A stretch of 64,000 nt of DNA. Source: Acanthochromis polyacanthus. Its lineage: Eukaryota; Chordata; Actinopteri; Pomacentridae. The stretch is from assembly GCF_021347895.1 (NCBI RefSeq), contig NC_067123.1:41541527-41605526 (forward strand). Reading direction: 5' to 3'. Of the stretch, positions 1 to 10,429 are shown one piece after another (position 1 is the first letter of the stretch; every line of letters starts with the position of its first letter). The notes under the pieces are model-generated. The model was not told the origin of the DNA. It searched no databases and saw only the letters and a list, made by a program, of their open reading frames with translations. A program made the translations under genes and the position numbers.

Positions 1-479
1 CAATCTGCCGATCTCTGCTGCTGCGGACCGACCGACCACAGCGATATGCAAAGCGGCCTTAATGCGTTCATGCTCGGTGCAGCAGGTGCTTGACCTTTGC
101 ATGGTTGTACTTACAAAAGCTTTTAAACAGACCGACGCTGCGCTGAGGGTTTTATCTGCAGCAGGAAAGACACTAAACATCTGATTTGAAAGAGCACAGA
201 GTGGAATTTACCACATTTAACACTTTCCTTATGTTATACTTCCTCCTAATATCATCTGTTCATCATCTGACATTTAGATGATCACATTTATGTTCCTTAA
301 AGTACATTTTTATCGATTATTTCCTGCAGAATCTACCACTAAACTAAATCCCTCTACTTGATTCAATGCAGTGTTACAAGTTAAAAATAAATCTAATTTA
401 CTGAGATAAACCTTTATTTGATTGCTTGGCTTCACATAATAATATTGCATCATCGAAATTTTGTGTGTAATCTGAACTC
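1..479. other. Non-coding flank, nothing recognised
   Basis: No exon, repeat or RNA gene is recognised here. If the first exon of the GPI-glycoprotein gene at 5006-5551 is upstream, it should lie in this part or beyond the window edge. No signal-peptide ORF with a phase-0 donor was seen. Confidence 0.4.
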
Positions 480-680
480 TGCAATAGTTGGTTTAAAATT
501 AGTTATGTCGTAGTTAGTGATGATCAACTCAGAGTTGGAGTCATTCATCTGTAGGACATTCTGGGAAGAGACATCGGTGGTACCAGAATTTAATGGGACA
601 TGTAACAGGAATAAAACCAGCACCACTTTTACGTATGATATTGTTGCAACTATTATTTGGATTGTTGACATAATAATGTC
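480..680 (-). mobile_element. Decayed LINE reverse-transcriptase fragment
   Basis: The minus strand encodes a broken stretch reading VPLNSGTTDVSS, then LQMNDSNSELIITN. This is the region just after the YADD motif in fish CR1/L2/Rex1-type reverse transcriptases. The same block recurs at 1080-1290, 1295-1440, 1640-1870, 2600-2860, 14650-14790 and 51595-51830 in both orientations. It is a short internal fragment with no ends or intact ORF. Assignment to the clade is from motif style only. Confidence 0.6.
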
Positions 681-712
681 TGTGTAGGTTCTCATTCATC
701 CAGGTCATGGTT

Positions 713-1056
713 ATCCAAAGTAGTTTAAATCAATCCACTGGACTTTAAGAAAGTTCCTTGAAGACGTTTCACCTCTCATCCAAGAGGCTTCTTCAGTTCT
801 GGTGGTGGTTGGAGTTGCCTCAGCTCTTTAAACCTCTGTGAGGTGTGTCCAGGGCTATTATACGACCATCGTTGAGTCGTCAGATGAGTCTTGGTATTGG
901 TCATTGGAATAATATCCCTGGACACACCTCACAGAGGTTTAAAGGCTGAGGCAACACCAACCACCACCAGAACTGAAGAAGCCTCTTGGATGAGAGGTGA
1001 AACGTCTTCAAGGAACTTTCTTAAATTCCAGTGGATTGATTTAAACTACTTTGGAT
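713..1056. repeat. Palindromic fold-back element (two ~149-bp arms)
   Basis: The left arm (about 713-861) is the near-exact reverse complement of the right arm (about 908-1056), with a 46-bp loop. The outer ends read ATCCAAAGTAG and its complement. The core of each arm, with AAGAAGCCTCTTGGATGAG and GAAACGTCTTCAAGGAAC, is a very common dispersed teleost repeat. It sits inside LINE debris: TTGACATAATAATG flanks both sides. It is probably a non-autonomous fold-back/MITE. Confidence 0.7.
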
Positions 1057-1079
1057 TGACATAATAATGTTGCATGAAA

Positions 1080-1290
1080 TAAATATTGTGTGTAATTTGA
1101 ACTCAAATTTTAGTGTTAGTTGATTCAAAACTAGTTATGTAGTAGTTACGTACGACCACGTCAGGTTTGGAGTCATTGAGCGGCAGGAAATTCTTGGAAT
1201 CCAGTTTTTAATTTCAACAAGAACACAACAAGAGACGTCAGTGGTACCAGAATTTTACTTTAAAACCAACTAATACAGAGTTCAAATTAC
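1080..1290 (-). mobile_element. Decayed LINE RT fragment
   Basis: Minus-strand copy of the post-YADD reverse-transcriptase block (sequence matching GTTDVS, EIKNWI and the LNDSK-like stretch). It is short and broken. Confidence 0.5.
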
Positions 1291-1294
1291 ACAC

Positions 1295-1440
1295 AAAATG
1301 AAAGTGATGTAACATGATTACTGCAACTGGATTCCAAGAATTTCCGGCAGCTCAATGACTCCAAATCTGATGTGATCACAACTAACTAGTACAAAACTAG
1401 TTTTAAATGAACTAATGTTGAAATTTGAGTTTAAACTCCA
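1295..1440 (+). mobile_element. Decayed LINE RT fragment
   Basis: The plus strand carries the FRQLNDSKSDVITTN-like stretch of the same LINE block, facing the opposite way to the copy just upstream. The pair forms an imperfect inverted arrangement. Confidence 0.5.
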
Positions 1441-1639
1441 TGGATACACAGATGACACACTGTTGTTGCAAATGTTTGCAACTTAAAAGGTTTATCGGAA
1501 TCTGTAAATGTATTTATTTCAGAATTGGAGTAAAATTAAACAAAATATTGTAAAATAATACTTCATTTCTGTCATTTTACTAGTTGTCTATGATTTTGCA
1601 AAACAGGAGAAATCTATCTAAATTATACACAAAAAATGC

Positions 1640-1870
1640 AGCTACCATGCTCAGGTTTAGAGTCATTCAGTTGCAGGAAATTCTTGAAAATATTGTTTTT
1701 AATTTCAGTATCGGTGGTACCAAACTTTAATTAGACATAAAACAGGGTGTCATCTGCATAGGAATGAATAAAACCAATGCAACTTTTAAGTATGATATTG
1801 TTGCAACTATTATTTTGATGGTTGACAGAGTAGTGATAAATAGAAATGTATGCAATAGTTGATTTAAAAC
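1640..1870 (-). mobile_element. Decayed LINE RT fragment with YADDT core
   Basis: GTGTCATCTGCATAGGA on the plus strand is the complement of codons for the YADDT catalytic core of a LINE reverse transcriptase. The downstream block is also present. Frameshifts and stops interrupt it. Confidence 0.55.
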
Positions 1871-1899
1871 TGAATGGAAGTTGAGGTTAAAGGCATTAG

Positions 1900-2590
1900 A
1901 GGAGATTTAATTTCCTACGACTTTGAACGTAGCATGCGCACATACAACCTCTCCCTCACCCCCCTCTAACCTCCCTCCTCTTAACATTTACGAAGAAACA
2001 CCCCCCTCCAGAAACTTGCGTAGGATTCGTTAAGTTGCCTACAGCCGCAGTATAATACAATAGTATATTTTACCTGTCCAGAAGGAATTTAGCAACCAAG
2101 GCATCTGTCTTTAGGTCCATTTGTTGCTTGAGCTGACGCCATTGCCCAAATGACTCGCCAATAATCACTTTTGTTTTTGCATTCTCGCGATCCAGTCGTC
2201 TTTTTATTTTCTCTGACCTCAAAAAATGCCTTTCTTTTACGGGCTGGGTCCCCCTGGATCTTTATCTGCCATCATGTAAAAAAAGATGAGCAAAACAAGT
2301 CTCCAGCTAACTACGAAGCTATACCAAAGCAACACATACAGAAAACACGTAAGTCCAAGGCGTACGTAATCTATGTAACTAGGCCTGAGCCGGAAGATTT
2401 TTGATTGACAGGAAAGGGAGCAAACCAAATGCCTCGGTCCGAGCGCTTTGATTGGCTGATGTTTTTCAGGTCCTGCCATGTCCACAGTTATTTTTTTTTA
2501 AATTTTTTATTCTTTTAGAAACCATACATACAAGTCCACTAAAGGTCAGTATATTAATTTTATGTGAATCAGACAAATTAAACAACAAAA
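1900..2590. other. Unassigned unique-looking stretch
   Basis: Less AT-rich than its surroundings, with CCCCCCTC-type runs (1955-2010). There are overlapping short ORFs on both strands (2171-2404 plus, 2237-2485 minus) that resemble no family I know. No convincing splice sites tie them to a gene. It could be a fragment of an uncharacterised repeat or a decayed exon. Confidence 0.25.
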
Positions 2591-2599
2591 ACATCCTCC

Positions 2600-2860
2600 A
2601 TAATGCCTTTAAGTCATTTATTTCTATGCAGATGACATCATGTTTTATGTCCCATTAAATTCAGGTGCCACTGATGTATCTCATGATGTCCTTGTTTAAA
2701 TTAAAACCTGGATTCCAAGAATTTGCTGCAGATCAATGAGTCCAAATCTGAAATGATCATAGCTAACTACCACATAACTAGTTTTTAATCAACACAGAAA
2801 TTTGAGTTTCAACTACACACATATGCAGATGACACCCTGTTTTAATGTTTGCAACTTAAA
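2600..2860 (+). mobile_element. Decayed LINE RT fragment with YADD core
   Basis: Plus-strand translation reads YADDIMFYVPLNSGATDVSH and then, after a stop, the EIKTWI and LQINESKSEMIIAN-type block. These are the catalytic palm motif and following region of a CR1/L2/Rex-like LINE. No ORF remains. A second YADDTL-like stretch at about 2822-2845 suggests a second adjacent fragment. Confidence 0.6.
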
Positions 2861-2953
2861 AGGCTTTTCTGAATCTGTAAACTTATTCAGCTAGTTTGCA
2901 GCCATGTGATTAATTAAATGCTTGAATTATTATTAGAGTGCATGTTTAATTGT

Positions 2954-3298
2954 TTAACCCTTAAAAAGCCGGGACCGAGTATACTCGTTCCCGCTTACTC
3001 GTACATACAGCCGAAACTGAACATTCTCGGCTCAACACATGTGACTTGTTCATGATTGCTAATTAACATAAAATATGCACACACCCGTATGTTTGGTAAG
3101 ATATAAACATTGGCCCCAAATTTGCTTATTTCAAATGATAAACCCGTATGAGCCGTTATAACGAAGCCACAATTACGAAGCTCTTATCGGGCTGCGTACC
3201 GGCCGAAATTCAACATGGCGAACGTCTACGGCAATGCGACCTAGCAAGACTTGATCGATATTTTTATGGATTAGGTGGTTTTACTATATGTTTTAGTA
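2954..3298 (+). mobile_element. Possible piggyBac-type transposon end with ORF stub
   Basis: A TTAA (2954-2957) is followed by CCCTTAAAAAGCCGGGACC and an imperfect hairpin (CGGGACCGAGTATA and its partner, about 2970-2993). The TTAA-CCC start is typical of piggyBac ends. A short ORF begins at 3148 (MSRYNEATITKLLSGC) and is cut by the Tc1 insertion at 3299. No matching right end is found after the Tc1 element, so this is a weak assignment. Confidence 0.3.
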
Positions 3299-3300
3299 TA

Positions 3301-3519
3301 CACACGTGGACAAAATTGTTGGTACCCCTCAGTTAAAGAAGGAAAAACCCACAATTCTCACTGAAATCACTTGAAACTCACAAAAGTAACAATAAATAAA
3401 AATTTATTGAAAATGAAATAATCAAAATCAGCCATCACTTTTGAATTGTTGATTAACATAATTATTTAAAAAAACAAACTAATGAAATAGGGCTGGACAA
3501 AAATGATGGTACCCATAAC
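3301..3519. repeat. Left terminal inverted repeat of Tc1 element
   Basis: Starts CACACGTGGACAAAATTG and contains the inner direct repeat GGACAAAAATGATGGTACCC near 3493-3514. It matches the right repeat at 4714-4931 in reverse complement with few differences. Confidence 0.9.
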
Positions 3520-4626
<1,107 letters not shown>

Positions 4627-4713
4627 CTATGAGTTTGGAAACACCTGTGATGTCAATTAAATGACACACCTGAGTTAATCATGTCACTCTGGTCAAATAG
4701 TTTTCAATCTTTT

Positions 4714-4931
4714 ATAGAGGTACCATCATTTTTGTCCAGGCCTGTTTCATTAGTTTGTTTTTTTAAATAATTATGTTAATCAACAATTCAAAAGTAATGG
4801 CTGTTTTTGATTATTTAATTTTCAATAAATTTTTATTTATTGTTACTTTTGTGAGTCTCAAGTGATTTCAGTGAGAATTGTGGGTTTTTCCTTCTTTAAC
4901 TGAGGGGTACCAACAATTTTGTCCATGTGTG
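4714..4931. repeat. Right terminal inverted repeat of Tc1 element
   Basis: Reverse complement of the left repeat. The inner copy GGTACCATCATTTTTGTCC is at about 4720 and the outer end is CAATTTTGTCCATGTGTG, followed by TA. Confidence 0.9.
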
Positions 4932-5005
4932 TATGTACTTCTCCAGAAACATGGCCTTGTAAGAGTTAACTGAATGTAGTTCTTTGCTCTGTGGGTCTTC
5001 TACAG

Positions 5006-5551
5006 GGGCAAACAAGCGGAACAAATGCAACAGGGACCAGTAACGGCACTGATTCGACAAGTTCGACTCCAATGACCATGCCGACGTCCGTCCAAACCTC
5101 CGTCCCCTCCGGCAGCCCACCGACCTCACATGCACCTCCGGCCTCCTCCACCCTCCTAGCTACCACCACCTCATCCCAGGGACCTGTAAACTCCTCTGGG
5201 ACTACTGAAAGCCGTGGAGAACCAGCCTCCACCACTCTCCCAGCTACCACCACCTCATCCCAGGGACCTGTAAACTCCTCTGGGACTACTGAAAGCCGTG
5301 GAGAACCAGCCTCCTCCACCCTCCTAGCTACCACCACCTCATCCCAGGGACCTGTAAACTCCTCTGGGACTACTGAAAGCCGTGGAGAACCAGCCTCCAC
5401 CACTCAGTCGTCCACAGCCTCCACCGGAGGCAGCAGTGCTTCGACGATCTCAGCTACGACGTTACATGGAGGATCTGAAGCTCTGTTTGGAGGCTGCAGT
5501 CAGCTGATGGTGGCCTCCATCTCTGTCCTCATCTACTGGACCCAAGGCTGA
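5006..5551 (+). CDS. GPI-anchored mucin-like glycoprotein, terminal exon (member 1; 5' exon not found)
   Basis: Terminal coding exon of 181 codons plus TGA. The acceptor GTCTTCTACAG ends at 5005. The frame is phase 0, matching the phase-0 intron of members 2 and 3. Mature sequence starts GQTSGTNATGTSNGTDSTSS, rich in Thr/Ser/Pro with NAT and NGT sequons, as in an O- and N-glycosylated stalk. Three near-identical 84-bp (28-aa) repeats occupy 5141-5400 and each carries an NSS sequon. The tail (HGGSEALFGG, then hydrophobic LMVASISVLIYW, ending TQG) resembles a GPI-attachment signal. No known named family is recognised from residues. By architecture and gene order it may be CD52-like. The signal-peptide exon should lie upstream; a Tc1 element fills most of the visible intron. 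Gene reality is fairly sure, homology is not. Confidence 0.72.
   Translation, partial: GQTSGTNATGTSNGTDSTSSTPMTMPTSVQTSVPSGSPPTSHAPPASSTLLATTTSSQGPVNSSGTTESRGEPASTTLPATTTSSQGPVNSSGTTESRGEPASSTLLATTTSSQGPVNSSGTTESRGEPASTTQSSTASTGGSSASTISATTLHGGSEALFGGCSQLMVASISVLIYWTQG
5141..5400 (+). repeat. Three 84-bp in-frame coding repeats
   Basis: Copies begin at 5141, 5225 and 5309. Units are nearly identical (TLLATTTSSQ in copies 1 and 3, TLPATTTSSQ in copy 2), which points to recent expansion inside the coding exon. Confidence 0.9.
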
Positions 5552-5585
5552 AAGAGTGAAATCACAGACTCTGGTTCTGTTTTAC

Positions 5586-5591
5586 ATTAAA
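5586..5591 (+). terminator. Poly(A) signal ATTAAA of member 1
   Basis: ATTAAA variant 35 bp after the stop codon at 5549-5551. It is the nearest poly(A)-like hexamer to the exon. Confidence 0.4.
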
Positions 5592-5599
5592 CCCAAAAA

Positions 5600-7055
5600 T
5601 CTTGTATATGAAAGTTAAAAAGATGGAGCCCTATATTAATACTCTAATGGCTATGAAGTACTTTGTTTGCACTGAGCTCTTTTCCACCTTTTAAACTGTT
5701 GCACAAATATATAGAAGCTACATAAACTCCATATTTTACACGTTAAAGCTTTATTTCTGTCATGAACAGTGAAAGGAAACAAAAAACTGTGTTTTTATGG
5801 CAATTAAAAGGAGAATTGAACTAAGACTCGTCTCTAAATGTGTTCATAAATGTTACATTTATGTTGGGGTCGTTGCATCTCAAATCATCAAGAGGAATCT
5901 AATCAACTCCATCAGATTTTTATCAAAAACTGTGTATTTAAAATGGTATCTGTGAGATTCAAGGTTGATTTATTGAGTTTTTTTATGAGATTATACATTT
6001 TAAAAAGTTGCCAGTTGACCGACTTTCAGCAGATTTTTTCACACAGTGAAATTTGAGGATTTTTTTTAAAGAGCAATATCCCAGGAAATATTAAAGATAA
6101 AGCCCTAAAATGTTCTATTTTTCCATTTTCAAACTTCAGAACTTTATTCTACTTAGATCAGACTATCGACCAATATTTTAGTTTTTGCATTACAACTCCT
6201 CAAACTTGCTAAATCTGTTATGAAAGTTAAACAAAAACTATTTTAGCTCACCAATAATCACAGATTATTTCATCAACTTGTCCAATATTACAGATTCCAA
6301 ACCAATGACATGTTGTTTGATCCTATAAAAACGTAAAATTGGAAGCAAATCAGAGATAAATGTGATGATTTGAGAAAGAGTGAGTCATTTTCAAATCTGA
6401 CAAATGGTTAAATTCTAATTATTGGAAACCGGCAGCCTCAGCCTCATTTGCATGCCGGCCTCGGCAATAAAAAGATAATCCCTTCTATTCAAATGCAGCA
6501 GGCTTGTTTTGCACCATCTTTTGTTTCTCCCTTTGCTCTATTTAGAGATTTTACGACATGAAAACACTTTTTATCTGTATACAATAAAAAATCATGGACT
6601 GAGGAGTGTAATGTCATAAAATAGCAACAATCCGGCTATCTAAAACTCTAAAACTAGTTCACACAATTGAAACAACAGAAACACAATTGGCTGACAGTAC
6701 TTCAATGTATAAGCTTAAAATTACTTTATTTTTGTTCAGAGTAATGTCTTTTATCAACTGAAGACTGCAGCTGCTTTAAATGTTACGCATCAGTTTAATA
6801 AAGTTAAAGATCAGTAACTCTTCTGTGTTTAAAACAATCCTGTAAAGACGTTAGACGTCAGCATTATGTTCCATTTTAGCTGAACCTTTAATGACCGTTT
6901 GTTTCCATGATGCTGGTATTGTTTTTATGAAAAGTATTCACATACAATAAGTACACAGTGCATCTTTGAAACTGATTTTGATTGATTCTGATGCTTTATT
7001 AATTTTAATTCAGAACAAAACAGAAACAAACAACAAAAACTTCACACTTAAAGAC
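5600..7055. other. AT-rich intergenic stretch
   Basis: No exon, RNA gene or repeat family recognised. Only short spurious ORFs occur (for example 5850-6056). Confidence 0.5.
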
Positions 7056-7058
7056 ACA

Positions 7059-8524
7059 CAGTCATGAAAAAATTATCAGACCACCCCTGCTTTCTTCAGT
7101 TTCTTGTTCATTTCAATACTCAGTACAACTAAAGGTACATTTGATTGGACAAAAATAATAACAACAAAAATAACTCATGAGAGTTTAATTTCAGAGCTGA
7201 TATCAAACATTTTCCACTGTTTTCTTGATAATAACCAAACTTCCTTCAGTTCTTCCATCAGCATTGTTCTGCCAAAAAAAGCTTTCAGGATTCCATGTTT
7301 TCTTTTCTGTCTGCTTTAGTCCCATGATCCACACAGGAGTTAGTACTGATTCAGAACCATTGCTCCTGATGTCTCTTCATGCTCTCCACCAGCTTCTGAT
7401 CACAGCAGCCCATTCCTGTTGCACTAATTCTAATTAATCTGCTTTGTTTTTGGGCTTGTGGTTCTCCATTTAGCGTGTGATGATTTTCCACAGGTTTTCA
7501 GTTGGATTTAGATCTGGTGATTGAGCAGCCAAGACGTGGTTCCAGTGTTCTGATTCTCCATCCAGGCTTTAGCTGACCTTTTCTTGTTGGAAAATCCAGT
7601 CATTGGAGGCAGGAAAGAGTTTCTCAGCTGATGGAAGAAAACTGTTTTCTCGAGTAGCCCCAAACATGACCTGGTTCATTTGCCCTGTTCCACCCAGATT
7701 GAAACTACCCCAGATGGTCACTGATCCACCCCCATATTTTACTGTAGGGGCAGACAGTCTGGTTTGGAGCTTCTCCAGGCTTCCTCCTAACCAGTAAGTT
7801 GGCTGAAGTGGGCATCAACTGAAAACTGGATTCATCCCTGAAGAGAACTTTCGTCTAATCATCAACGGTCCAATCCTTGTGATCCCAGCAAAGAGTAACC
7901 GGCTTTCCTCTACCTTTCCTTGATGAAGGGCTTCTTCCTGCCCTGTGTGGCTTCAGACCAGCTTCAACAAGTCGCTTTCCAACTGTCCTTGCCCAACAAG
8001 TCCCATTTCTTCACAGTGTTCACTCATTTTTAAGATCCCTGGAAGTCTGACAGGAACAGATGAGTGACGGTCATCTAGTGGTAGAAAGACGTTTCCTGAC
8101 CAGCTAGCAGTTTGGTGGAACCATGCTGGGCTTGTTTTTTCTTGGTAAAATGAACGGCTGTCTTGGAGATCTTCTTCAGTTTTTTCACTACCTGTCTCTC
8201 ACTCATGATGGCTGTCTTTGTGGCTTCACATAATTCTTTAGTTTTAGGCGTTATGTGAGAGCTGACAACTTGTGAGTTGTGCTACGGTTTGAATGTCAGC
8301 AGGAAACCACTCTAGACCTTTGGATGACATGAAATGTCCTCTTAGATACCCTGGGAATACAATGAAGTCTCAGCATGTCAAATAGGACATAAAGTATGAT
8401 GGAATCAGCTGCATTTATTGTCATGTTCATTGTATTCTTTAGCTAATATACCTTTAGTGGTACCAGACATTAAAATGAACAAGAAATTAAATAAAACAAG
8501 GGTGGTCTAATCATTTTTTTGATC
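7059..8524 (-). mobile_element. Decayed Tc1/mariner-type transposon
   Basis: The ends form imperfect inverted repeats of about 80 bp: left TCATGAAAAAATTATCAGAC, right its near complement at 8504-8524, each continuing with GTACAACTAAAGGTA-like sequence. On the minus strand, transposase debris includes a PTVKYGGGSVTIWG-like box (about 7715-7750) and an SPDLNPTENLW-like box (about 7490-7525) carrying the acidic catalytic region. Stops and frameshifts break it throughout. It is followed directly by a tetranucleotide array. Confidence 0.75.
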
Positions 8525-9151
8525 TATCTATCCATCTATCTATCTATCATCCATCCATCTATCATCCATCCATCATCTATCCATAAATCTATCATCCATC
8601 CATCTATCTATCTATCATCCATCCATCTATCATCAATCCATCTATCATCCATCCATAAATCTATCATCCATCCATCTATCATCCATCATAAATCTATCAT
8701 CCATCCATCTATCATCCATCATAAATCTATCATCCATCCATCTATCTATCATTATCTATCATCCATCCATCATCCATCCATCCATCCATCTATCATCCAT
8801 CCATCCATCCATCTATCATCCATCCATATATCCATCTATCATCCATCCATCCATCATCCATCCATAAATCCATCATCCATCCATCTATCTATCCATCTAT
8901 CATCCATCCATCCATCCATCCATCCATCTATCATCCATCCATCCATCTATCATCAATCCATCTATCATCCATCCATAAATCTATCATCCATCCATCTATC
9001 ATTCATCCATCCATCTATCATCCATCATAAATCTATCATCCATCCATCTATCTATCATCTATCCATCATCCATCCATCTATCATCCATCCATCCATCTAT
9101 CATCCATCCATATATCCATCTATCATCCATCCATAAATCCATCATCCATCC

Positions 9152-9182
<31 letters not shown>

Positions 9183-9290
9183 ATCCATCCATCCATCCAT
9201 CCATCCATCATCCATCCATCTATCATCCATCCATCCATCCATCCATCTATCATCCATCCATCTATCATCCATCTGTCTGTCTGTAAAAAT
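8521..9290. repeat. Compound ATCT/ATCC tetranucleotide microsatellite
   Basis: About 770 bp of interspersed ATCT, ATCC and ATAAATCT tetramers with higher-order blocks (the run CATAAATCTATCATCC recurs). The ORFs on both strands here are artefacts of the repeat. Confidence 0.97.
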
Positions 9291-9295
9291 ACGGT

Positions 9296-9400
9296 AACTT
9301 GATGTAATAACAACAATAATAATAATAATAATAATGATAATAATTGTATTTGTATAGCACTTTTCAGAAGAACATTCACAAAGTGCTTTGACAGGTAGAA
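9296..9400. repeat. Dispersed-repeat tail (TTTGTATAGCACTTTTC...AAAGTGCTTTGACA)
   Basis: An (AAT)n run is followed by the hairpin-like TTTGTATAGCACTTTTC ... CAAAGTGCTTTGACA motif common at the ends of teleost dispersed repeats. Related sequence occurs at 13655-13700 and 37384-37440. Confidence 0.5.
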
Positions 9401-9919
9401 TATAGTGATAAATAAATAAAAGAGAACTGATGTTGATATTGATTACAGTTTTGTCTTGTTTGGTACGTTTAACATGTTTTAGATTTCTGTGATTTTACTG
9501 GATAAAATATCAATTTATCCTTCATTAATTAATTTCCTTATATGCGTAATTTTCCTTTTAAGTAAGGTGAAGTTTATTTAATATTGTAAAAAGAACACAT
9601 TGCTATCTAGAAAAACACATCTTTGAAGTAGATATTACAGTTTTGGTCTCTTCTTTTTTTTACATTCAACGTGATTTATTGTATATCATTTTGCAAAACG
9701 GGGACAATCTGTGGGAACTGTGAGACATATTCTTGTCATTTCTTGGAAGTGTAGCTGAAGAAACAAAAGAGCTGAGTCCAGGTGTGTCTGACGCTCATAC
9801 CTGGATGGATTTCAAATGCTCCAGGGTGAGATTTTGCATTTGTGGTCCAAGTCCAGGGTGGAGACTGAGGCGATGCTTCCTGGATGGAAACGGGTATCAG
9901 GTGCTCCATGTGAAGACTT

Positions 9920-9925
9920 TATAAA
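9920..9925 (+). promoter_or_regulatory. TATA box of member 2
   Basis: TATAAA within GACTTTATAAAGGACGG. It lies 136 bp before the ATG at 10061, which leaves a plausible 5' UTR of about 105 nt. Confidence 0.6.
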
Positions 9926-10060
9926 GGACGGCCTCCTGAGACTCCTTTGACTGAACCAGGACTGCCAGGTACAGGAGGCGACGGGCTGAGATTCAGACAG
10001 GAAAGACAGGAATAAAAACTGTGATACGACGACTTCAGAGCAAACCGTCTTTCATCCAAC

Positions 10061-10120
10061 ATGAAGTACCTCGTTTTGGAGCTGCTTACCCTCGCCCTGC
10101 TGGGATTTATCTGGGCAAAG
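10061..10120 (+). CDS. GPI-anchored Asn-rich glycoprotein, exon 1 (signal peptide; member 2)
   Basis: ATG in the context CCAACATGA encodes MKYLVLELLTLALLGFIWAK, a classic short secretory signal peptide: Lys, hydrophobic core, small residue before the end. The exon stops after a complete codon (phase 0) at the donor AAG|GTAAAA. The intron (10121-13254, 3134 bp) holds a LINE with a nested SINE and a diverged T/G-rich minisatellite. A TATA box at 9920 supports this start. Confidence 0.82.
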
Positions 10121-10429
10121 GTAAAACACTTTACTCACTAGCTATACACAGTTAATCACTTTTTCTGTTTATTTTTAATATTATTTAACAGTAAATTATG
10201 TCCACAAGTAATTTCTGTTTCATGTTTTTTCCCCAACTTCATAGAAATGCAATGCAAAGAACAAAAATGTAGTAAAAACAACAATAGTGATATAAAAAAA
10301 CTAGCTTGGAAAATCCAAACTGAATCTCCATGTTAGGAGATACAGGAGAATGCATAAATAAAGTCAGTCTGGATTTTCCAGGCAAATAAAAAACAACTAT
10401 TTCCTCATTCCTTTATCTCTACAAACATC

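Noticed and set aside
8519..9136. 205-aa [13 protein letters not shown] ORF
   Set aside because: ATCT/ATCC microsatellite read in frame; no gene features.
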